Shown one piece after another: positions 6,675 to 11,058 of a stretch of DNA of 11,058 bases. The position numbers were made by a program, and so were the translations under genes. The stretch's first letter is position 1. Every line of letters starts with the position of its first letter. The stretch is from assembly GCA_017518025.1 (NCBI GenBank), contig JAFWWR010000023.1, positions 1-11,058 of the forward strand, read 5' to 3'. The notes beneath the pieces were generated by a model. That model saw nothing but the letters and a program-made list of their open reading frames with translations. It did not search any database and was not told the DNA's origin. Source of the stretch: Clostridia bacterium (GTDB taxonomy: Bacteria; Bacillota; Clostridia; Oscillospirales; CAG-272).

Positions 6675-7778
6675 ATGAGAAAAATGAAGATCGGCTTCGT
6701 GGGAGTCGGCGCCATCAGCGGGATCTACCTTCAAAACCTGACCCGCCTCTTCAAAGAAGTGGAGGTCGTCGGCGTCTGCGACCTGATCCGCGAGAGAGCG
6801 GAGAGGGCGGTGGAGGAATACGGCATCCCGCGCCTTTATGAGGATATGTACGAGCTATTCGGCGACGATGAAGTGGATATCGTGCTGAACATCACCCGTC
6901 CCGACGAGCATTACGCCGTGACGAAGGCGGCGCTCATGGCAGGCAAGCACGTCTACAGCGAGAAGCCCCTGGCGTCCACGCCGGAGCTCGGCGCGGAGCT
7001 TGTAAAGCTTGCCGCCGACAAGGGGCTGGTCCTGGGCGGCGCGCCGGACACCTTCCTCGGCGCGGCGGTGCAGACCGCGAGAAAAATGATAGACAGCGGA
7101 TTCATCGGCGACGTGGTCAGCGCGGCGGGGTTCATGAAGTGCCGCGGTCACGAAAGCTGGCATCCCGATCCTGAATTCTACTACAAGCGGGGCGGCGGTC
7201 CCATGCTGGACATGGGCCCCTATTACGTCACCGCCATGGTCAACCTGCTCGGCAGCGTGACCTGGGCCACGTCCATGTCGCGGATCACCTACCCCGAGCG
7301 TACCATCACCAGCGAACCGCACCGCGGCGAGGTCATAAAGGTCGACGTGCCGACCCACGTGGCGGGGATCATGGAGTTCGAGAACGGCGCCATCGGCACC
7401 CTGCTCACCTCCTTTGACATATACCCCACGGAGTGCAGGGATTTCATCGAGGTCTACGGCACCGAGGGCACCATGATCGTCCCGGATCCGAACAACTTCG
7501 GCGGGAAGATCCGCGTGACCCGGGGAGGCGAATGGGAGGAGTACGATCTTGAGTTCGATTATTCGGAAAACTCCCGGGGGCTCGGTCTCGCCGACTTCGC
7601 CAACGCCGTCCGGGACGGGCGAACGCCCCGCGCGAACTGCCAGCTGACCTACCATGCGCTGGAGGTCATGACCGCGCTGAACAACGCGGATCACGTCCGC
7701 GAGCACGTGAAGATCAAGTCGCGGTACGACCGCACCGCGCCCATGTGCGTCGGTCTCCCCGAGGGGATCCTCGATTAG
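6675..7778 (+). CDS. Gfo/Idh/MocA family NAD(P)-dependent oxidoreductase
   Basis: A 367-residue cytoplasmic dehydrogenase. The N-terminal Rossmann domain has GFVGVGAISG (7-16) and an acidic Asp36 (GVCDL) at the end of the second strand, favouring NAD over NADP. The family motif YSEKPLAS contains the catalytic Lys97. The C-terminal sheet domain has GGGPMLDMGPYYVTAMVNLLG (about residues 173-193) and later segments MEFENGAIGTLLTSFD and EVYGTEGTMIVPDP. The family oxidises or reduces sugars, inositols and their derivatives; the substrate cannot be read from sequence. GGAGG (6665-6669) lies 5 bases ahead of the ATG. It forms an apparent two-gene unit with the ThuA-like gene. Confidence 0.93.
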   Translation: MRKMKIGFVGVGAISGIYLQNLTRLFKEVEVVGVCDLIRERAERAVEEYGIPRLYEDMYELFGDDEVDIVLNITRPDEHYAVTKAALMAGKHVYSEKPLASTPELGAELVKLAADKGLVLGGAPDTFLGAAVQTARKMIDSGFIGDVVSAAGFMKCRGHESWHPDPEFYYKRGGGPMLDMGPYYVTAMVNLLGSVTWATSMSRITYPERTITSEPHRGEVIKVDVPTHVAGIMEFENGAIGTLLTSFDIYPTECRDFIEVYGTEGTMIVPDPNNFGGKIRVTRGGEWEEYDLEFDYSENSRGLGLADFANAVRDGRTPRANCQLTYHALEVMTALNNADHVREHVKIKSRYDRTAPMCVGLPEGILD

Positions 7779-7791
7779 TTTTCTACAACTG

Positions 7792-7797
7792 TATAAT
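7792..7797 (+). promoter_or_regulatory. Possible -10 box before the Eis-like GNAT gene
   Basis: A perfect TATAAT lies 19 bases before the ATG at 7817, in the 38-base gap after the oxidoreductase stop. No good -35 is present: TCGATT (7771-7776) gives only a 15-base spacer. Transcription may simply read through from upstream. Confidence 0.4.
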
Positions 7798-7816
7798 TTC
7801 CTTGTGAGGTGTGAAA

Positions 7817-8998
7817 ATGAGCTACAAAACAAGATGTGAAAGATGCGACGAATCGGAGCTGCGGGAGCTGACGAAATTCGTGTCAAAGGTATTCGACGTA
7901 GACTTCCCGAACTACCTGCCCTATATCTACGGCGAGCGCGCCACCACCGGGCACAACCATTTCGTGGTCCGGGAAGACGGCGAATACGCCGCGGCGGTGC
8001 TGAACTTCCCGAACGACCTGCACGTGGGAGACAGCGTCCTCGGCACGACGGGAGTCGGAACGGTCTGCGTGAGAGAGGAGAGCCGCGGAAAAGGGTATAT
8101 GTCCGATCTGCTGGCGTCCTGTCTGATCGAGGCGGACGAGCTCGGAGCGTCGTTCCTGATACTCAGCGGACAGAGGCAGAGATACGAATATTACGGCTTC
8201 GCCGCCACCGGCATCTACAGCAGCTACTGCGTCGATTCGGCCTCAAAGCGCCACTGCCTCGGCGACCGTCCCTCCCTCTTCACCATAGAGGAGGCGACGA
8301 AGGAGGACGGAGCTCTCTGCGTGGAGATCATGAAGGAGCAGCCCGTATACGCAGACCGGTACGCCGAGCATTTCTACGATACCACCGCCCACGACGGCAA
8401 CAAGCTGTTCATCATCCGCGAGGGCGGACGCGCCGTCGGATACTTCATATCGAACCGGGAGATAACGTATATAAACGAGCTGGTGTTCAGGCGCGATCTG
8501 GATCCCGCAAAAGCGATCGACGAGCTTGTCCTCGCCGGATTCTCTAAGGGCACGCACAGCATGAGATTCGAGGTCCCGTATTATCAGTTCCGACTGGCGG
8601 AAAGGCTGTCTGCCATATCCGAGGGCTGGAACAAGGGCGCCTACGCGGGGATCTGCTTTATCGACGTTCCCGCCGCGGTCAACGCCTTCGGCAAGCTGAG
8701 GGATCTCGGAGAGGACGCCTACGGCACGAAATTCGTGATGGAGATCGAAGAGCATCCGTTCCTCCGCGAGATCGGCGTCGCCCGCGAGGGGAAGACTCAC
8801 GGAAGGTTCCGCTTCTTCGTGAAGGACGGCTTCCTTCAGATGGAGCAGACGGACCTTCCCGCGGATATCACCCTTCCCTTCCTCCGGGCCGAGGAATTCC
8901 TGTTCTCGGACCTGGGGGCGCTGGCGTACGATCTCCCCGCACGGGTGAGAGGCGTCCTGCCCGTTCCGTTCCACTTCCCGGGTGCGGATAAAGTGTGA
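7817..8998 (+). CDS. GNAT family N-acetyltransferase, Eis-like two-part architecture
   Basis: A 393-residue protein. The N-terminal GNAT domain (about 1-145) has the acetyl-CoA loop VCVREESRGKGYMSDLL with Arg90-Gly-Lys-Gly-Tyr94, followed by LGASFLILSGQRQRYEYYGF, where a Tyr is expected near the active site. A second alpha/beta region (about 155-270) and a C-terminal domain ending in PVPFHFPGADKV follow. GNAT, GNAT-like and SCP2-like parts in about 400 residues is the layout of Eis-type acetyltransferases, which modify amines such as aminoglycosides or lysines; the match here is by architecture only. The ATG at 7817 has GAGGT (7805-7809) 7 bases ahead; a GTG at 7811 is too close to that site. 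It lies after the ThuA-oxidoreductase pair, and a palindromic terminator follows. Confidence 0.85.
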   Translation: MSYKTRCERCDESELRELTKFVSKVFDVDFPNYLPYIYGERATTGHNHFVVREDGEYAAAVLNFPNDLHVGDSVLGTTGVGTVCVREESRGKGYMSDLLASCLIEADELGASFLILSGQRQRYEYYGFAATGIYSSYCVDSASKRHCLGDRPSLFTIEEATKEDGALCVEIMKEQPVYADRYAEHFYDTTAHDGNKLFIIREGGRAVGYFISNREITYINELVFRRDLDPAKAIDELVLAGFSKGTHSMRFEVPYYQFRLAERLSAISEGWNKGAYAGICFIDVPAAVNAFGKLRDLGEDAYGTKFVMEIEEHPFLREIGVAREGKTHGRFRFFVKDGFLQMEQTDLPADITLPFLRAEEFLFSDLGALAYDLPARVRGVLPVPFHFPGADKV

Positions 8999-9020
8999 TC
9001 ATAATTCAGATACGGTTTCA

Positions 9021-9052
9021 AAACAGCCGCGGAGGATCCTCCGCGGCTGTTT
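9021..9052 (+). terminator. 32-base perfect palindrome, probable terminator of the GNAT gene
   Basis: Sixteen-base arms (AAACAGCCGCGGAGGA and its complement) meet at a central GGATCC, centred between 9036 and 9037. The palindrome starts 22 bases after the GNAT stop. The stem is very stable but only GTTTGTG follows, so the U-tract is weak. On the minus strand the hairpin ends in TTTTG, so it may act both ways. Confidence 0.75.
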
Positions 9053-9071
9053 GTGTAGATTCGGGCAAACA

Positions 9072-9113
9072 AAAATCGCCCGGAGGCGTTCGCTTCACGG
9101 GCGATTTTCTTTT
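9072..9113. terminator. Bidirectional terminator between convergent genes
   Basis: AAAATCGCCCG (9072-9082) pairs with CGGGCGATTTT (9098-9108). An inner helix (9083-9087 with 9092-9096) leaves a 4-base loop, with one bulged A (9097). On the plus strand it runs into TTTTCTTTT; on the minus strand it ends in TTTTTGTTTG. It begins 4 bases beyond the stop of the minus-strand gene and would stop transcription from both sides. Confidence 0.9.
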
Positions 9114-9483
9114 AATGATGCTCGTTCCAGTAATCCTCAGCGTCTTCGTAGTCGACGAAATCGTCGGGATAGTCGAAATAAAGATCGTCGGGGTCGTCGT
9201 AGTCTTTGGCGTCGTAGGGATCATACGATTTTTTCGACGAGCCGGATCTTCCGGAGGACTGCCTGTTCCCGGATGAGGACGAATTCGACGAGCCGCCGTT
9301 CTGCGACGAGGTTTTAGGCGCTTGCCTTCCATGCTCGATCTCCCATCGGTACGTACTGCCGCCGGAGGTATAGGAACTGCTTTTTCTGTCGTCGTCTCCG
9401 CCCAAAATACTCGTCAGGATGATGAAAATGATGACCGCGCCGATAAATCCGATAACGCCCGGCGTGATATCGTTTTTGTTCAT
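9112..9483 (-). CDS. Small single-pass membrane protein with Ser/Gly linker and Asp/Tyr-rich tail
   Basis: A 123-residue protein that I do not recognise as a named family. Residues about 8-28 (PGVIGFIGAVIIFIILTSILG) form one membrane segment (GVIGFIGAVIIFIILTSI is its core). The acidic-then-basic DDDRK follows, then a Ser/Gly/Asn-rich low-complexity linker (about 34-84). The C-terminal tail (about 86-123) is dominated by Asp, Tyr and Glu (DYDDPDDLYFDYPDD-like) and ends WNEHH. The gene is very probably real: AAAGGAGGAGG lies 4 bases before the ATG, a consensus-like promoter precedes it, and a terminator abuts its stop. The acidic tyrosine-rich tail could bind cations, basic proteins or the cell wall, but no function can be assigned. 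Confidence 0.85.
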   Translation of the reverse strand: MNKNDITPGVIGFIGAVIIFIILTSILGGDDDRKSSSYTSGGSTYRWEIEHGRQAPKTSSQNGGSSNSSSSGNRQSSGRSGSSKKSYDPYDAKDYDDPDDLYFDYPDDFVDYEDAEDYWNEHH

Positions 9484-9487
9484 TTTT

Positions 9488-9498
9488 CCTCCTCCTTT
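9488..9498 (-). promoter_or_regulatory. Very strong ribosome-binding site of the small membrane protein
   Basis: Read on the minus strand, AAAGGAGGAGG is followed by AAAA and ATG (start codon 9483-9481). This is the strongest ribosome site in the window and the main support for a short gene of unknown family. Confidence 0.85.
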
Positions 9499-9512
9499 CC
9501 CCGGTCGGCATT

Positions 9513-9541
9513 ATTGTATCACAAACGGAAACGCGAGTCAA
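9513..9541 (-). promoter_or_regulatory. Promoter of the small membrane protein gene
   Basis: On the minus strand, TTGACT (9541-9536), a 17-base spacer and TACAAT (9518-9513). Transcription would start near 9506, about 20 bases before the start codon. Its spacer contains one arm of the shared inverted repeat. Confidence 0.8.
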
Positions 9542-9556
9542 TTCCCCCGTTTCCGT
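9525..9556. promoter_or_regulatory. Inverted repeat between divergent promoters (shared operator candidate)
   Basis: ACGGAAACG (9525-9533) and CGTTTCCGT (9548-9556) are perfect 9-base complementary arms separated by 14 bases. The left arm lies in the spacer of the minus-strand promoter. The right arm ends one base before the -35 of the plus-strand promoter (9558). One regulator bound here could control both genes. Confidence 0.55.
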
Positions 9557-9574
9557 CTTGACAACCTCGCGTTT
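9529..9574. repeat. Second, overlapping inverted repeat in the divergent promoter region
   Basis: AAACGCGAG (9529-9537) and CTCGCGTTT (9566-9574) are perfect 9-base complementary arms. The right arm lies in the spacer of the plus-strand promoter, and the left arm overlaps the -35 of the minus-strand promoter. It shares bases with the 9525-9556 repeat, so the two could be alternative or cooperative sites. Confidence 0.45.
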
Positions 9575-9586
9575 GTTTTGTAAAAT
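9558..9586 (+). promoter_or_regulatory. Consensus-like promoter of the glycyl radical enzyme gene
   Basis: A perfect TTGACA (9558-9563), a 17-base spacer and TAAAAT (9581-9586). The transcription start is expected near 9593, giving a leader of about 130 bases to the ATG at 9724. It is divergent from, and overlaps operator candidates with, the minus-strand promoter. Confidence 0.85.
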
Positions 9587-9592
9587 GAAAGC

Positions 9593-9723
9593 GTAACGGA
9601 TCTCAAATGCCCGAAAAGCGTTGCCATGACGCCGGGCTTGCGGAAAAGTGCCGTTCAACTGCTGCGGAGGTACGTGCTCCGGAGGCAGATCGAACGCCGA
9701 AAACGGAAAGGAGCGGAAAGCAG
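9593..9723 (+). promoter_or_regulatory. Structured 5' leader of the glycyl radical enzyme gene
   Basis: The leader can form several helices. GCCCG (9609-9613) pairs with CGGGC (9633-9637), enclosing GCGT (9618-9621) with ACGC (9629-9632) and an AAAA bulge. CGGAG (9665-9669) pairs with CTCCG (9677-9681). CCGTT (9651-9655) can pair with AACGG at 9595-9599 or with AACGG at 9702-9706, the latter touching the AAAGGAG ribosome site (9707-9713). This competition is what a translational switch would look like. I could not match it to a known riboswitch class, and chance pairing in GC-rich sequence is possible. Confidence 0.4.
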
Positions 9724-11058
9724 ATGAAGTTTTTCTCGGGAAACGGGATCGTCCGGCCCGTGCGTCTGAGCGATGAGACGCGGCGGTTTGCCGCAAGGTC
9801 TCTCTCCCACGAATTCGGGCTCGACACCCGGAAGACGGCGGCGGTCTCTCTGGACGACGTCCCTGATTTTGAAAGTCTCAGCCCCCTCGAAAAGTACGCC
9901 GCGGCGATCCGCAGGATCGCGGAGCGGTGTCCCGTCCGTGTATGCGACGGCGAAAAGATCTCCTGCTCCGCAACTCTCGGAACAGCGATCGATCACACGG
10001 TACCCGCCACGTTCCGAGGAGACACGGTGTTCGAGGGAGTAAGCCATCTGACGATCGACTACGAGACCGTGCTCCGTGAAGGGCTTGAGGGGCTGAAAAA
10101 GAAAGTCCTCGACTCCCTAATGAAGCACACCGAGGTGCGCCGCGCCGCTTTTCTCGAGAACTGTCTCAGCGTCATCAGATCGTTTGAGATCTGGATCGGT
10201 CGATACCTCGACGCGCTACGGGACTGTCCCGAATACGCTGACAATTACGCGGCGCTGAGCCGCGTTCCACGCCTGCCGGCACGGACCTTTCGGGAGGCGC
10301 TCCAGAGCGTCTGGTCGGTCTTCGCCTTCTGCCGCCTCTGCGGCAACTGGCCGGGGATAGGCCGGATCGACGCGATCCTGGGGCCGTTCCTGAGCCGCGA
10401 CCTTGCGAGCGGCGAGATCACGCTTGACGAAGCGCGAGAGCTTCTTGCGCACTTCATGATAAAGGGTAACGAGTGGTTCACGGGGGACGTCTGCGGCAGC
10501 GGCGACGCGCAGCACTACCAGAACATCGTTCTTGCAGGAGTGGACGGGGATGGGTATGACGTGACCTGCGAGGTGACGTACCTGTGGCTCGACCTGATCG
10601 AGGAGCTGGGCATCAGCGACTTTCCCACCACCGTGCGTTTCGGCCGGAAAACGGACCCGGCGCTGGCGCGGCGGGTGTCGGAGGTGCTCCGGTTTGGGGG
10701 CGGCGTCATCGCCGTCTACAACGAGGATCTGATTATCGACGCCCTTGTCCGGGCGGGATACCCTCCGCGCGAGGCGCGCAGATTCGCCAACGACGGCTGC
10801 TGGGAGGTGCAGATCCCCGGGAAAACCTATTTCAGGTACTGCCCCTTCGATTCGCTCCGGATACTGCAGAAGGACGTCCTCGACAGATACCGCGGCACCG
10901 GCGGGCCCGCTTCGTTCGACGAGCTGTACTCCGTCTTCGCCGGGGAGCTCCGGAATACGCTCGAAGAGATATTCCGCTCCGTCAGGCGGCGTTTCGAGGA
11001 CGGCGACAGCGGCTGCGGCACATGGAAGGAGGGGGCGCCCTGTACGGTGGTGTCGCTC
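9724..11058 (+). CDS. Pyruvate formate-lyase family glycyl radical enzyme, 3' end beyond window
   Basis: Open for 445 codons to the window edge with no stop. The PFL-domain signature is clear: GIGRIDAILGPFL (Gly213-Arg-Ile-Asp216), LLAHFMIKGNE, HYQNIVLAG (265-272), FPTTVRFGRKTDPAL, VYNEDLIIDALVRAGY and EARRFANDGCWEVQIPGK. The last holds the presumed thiyl-radical Cys359 and Glu361 of the GCxE motif. Only one Cys is present there, unlike the Cys-Cys pair of true pyruvate formate-lyase, so a dehydratase, lyase or decarboxylase is more likely. The C-terminal glycyl radical loop and any activating radical-SAM enzyme would lie beyond the window. The ATG at 9724 has AAAGGAG (9707-9713) 10 bases ahead. 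An in-frame ATG at 9607 would add 39 residues lacking family character and has no ribosome site. The enzyme is oxygen-sensitive, so an anaerobe is implied. Confidence 0.85.
   Translation, partial: MKFFSGNGIVRPVRLSDETRRFAARSLSHEFGLDTRKTAAVSLDDVPDFESLSPLEKYAAAIRRIAERCPVRVCDGEKISCSATLGTAIDHTVPATFRGDTVFEGVSHLTIDYETVLREGLEGLKKKVLDSLMKHTEVRRAAFLENCLSVIRSFEIWIGRYLDALRDCPEYADNYAALSRVPRLPARTFREALQSVWSVFAFCRLCGNWPGIGRIDAILGPFLSRDLASGEITLDEARELLAHFMIKGNEWFTGDVCGSGDAQHYQNIVLAGVDGDGYDVTCEVTYLWLDLIEELGISDFPTTVRFGRKTDPALARRVSEVLRFGGGVIAVYNEDLIIDALVRAGYPPREARRFANDGCWEVQIPGKTYFRYCPFDSLRILQKDVLDRYRGTGGPASFDELYSVFAGELRNTLEEIFRSVRRRFEDGDSGCGTWKEGAPCTVVSL

Noticed and set aside
5220..6734. Minus-strand open frames of 244 and 259 codons across plsX, acpP and the ThuA gene
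   Set aside because: They cross several well-supported plus-strand genes and show no family features.
6855..7886. 343-codon minus-strand open frame opposite the Gfo/Idh/MocA gene
   Set aside because: The translation is rich in His, Arg, Val and Gly without any motif, and the plus strand encodes a clear oxidoreductase.
8995..9276. 93-codon plus-strand frame with a hydrophobic stretch
   Set aside because: It covers both hairpins and lies opposite the minus-strand small membrane gene, which has its own promoter, ribosome site and terminator.
9607..9723. In-frame ATG extension of the radical enzyme
   Set aside because: It would leave only about 14 untranslated bases, has no ribosome site and adds residues with no family resemblance; the ATG at 9724 has AAAGGAG.
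9655..10047. 130-codon minus-strand frame opposite the start of the radical enzyme
   Set aside because: It overlaps an intact PFL-family coding region and has no promoter or ribosome site.
1..11058. CRISPR array, tRNA, rRNA, insertion sequence or phage signals
   Set aside because: No regularly spaced repeats, cloverleaf, conserved rRNA segments, transposase or integrase motifs were seen on either strand.

Overview
The window looks like chromosome of a GC-rich, low-profile Firmicute, most likely an uncultured gut-type Clostridia (Oscillospirales or Christensenellales-like). This is inferred from the FakA/DegV pair, the DUF4234 and DUF2752 membrane proteins, strong AGGAGG-type ribosome sites, sigma70-type promoters with 17-base spacers and dense co-directional genes. 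Taxonomy is inference only; no rRNA or other marker is present.

Region 1 (1-852): the end of a Gln-rich DUF4234 membrane protein, coupled by TAATG to a DUF2752 membrane protein and closed by a clear intrinsic terminator. Region 2 (890-5979): a near-consensus promoter with a palindrome over its -10 drives a tight cluster: fatty acid kinase fakA, a DegV/FakB-type fatty-acid carrier, a YghO-like GNAT protein, plsX and an acyl carrier protein. FakA plus FakB turn free fatty acid into acyl-phosphate, and PlsX exchanges acyl-phosphate with acyl-ACP. Four of the five genes therefore form one acyl-activation circuit feeding phospholipid synthesis. The embedded GNAT protein has no assigned role and is the most interesting unknown of the cluster.

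Region 3 (6006-8998): with no visible terminator the same strand continues into a ThuA-like protein and a Gfo/Idh/MocA oxidoreductase (a common sugar or polyol catabolic pair). After a possible weak promoter comes a two-part Eis-like GNAT acetyltransferase, closed by a 32-base perfect palindrome. A second, bidirectional hairpin separates it from the convergent gene.

Region 4 (9072-11058): a small minus-strand membrane protein with a Ser/Gly-rich linker and an Asp/Tyr-rich tail faces a divergent glycyl radical enzyme of the pyruvate formate-lyase family, which runs off the right edge. Their two promoters (both with 17-base spacers) flank shared inverted repeats. The radical enzyme has a roughly 130-base leader that can form alternative helices next to its ribosome site. 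It is compact: its presumed catalytic Cys is residue 359, earlier than in characterised family members.

No tRNA, rRNA, CRISPR array, insertion sequence or phage gene was recognised.
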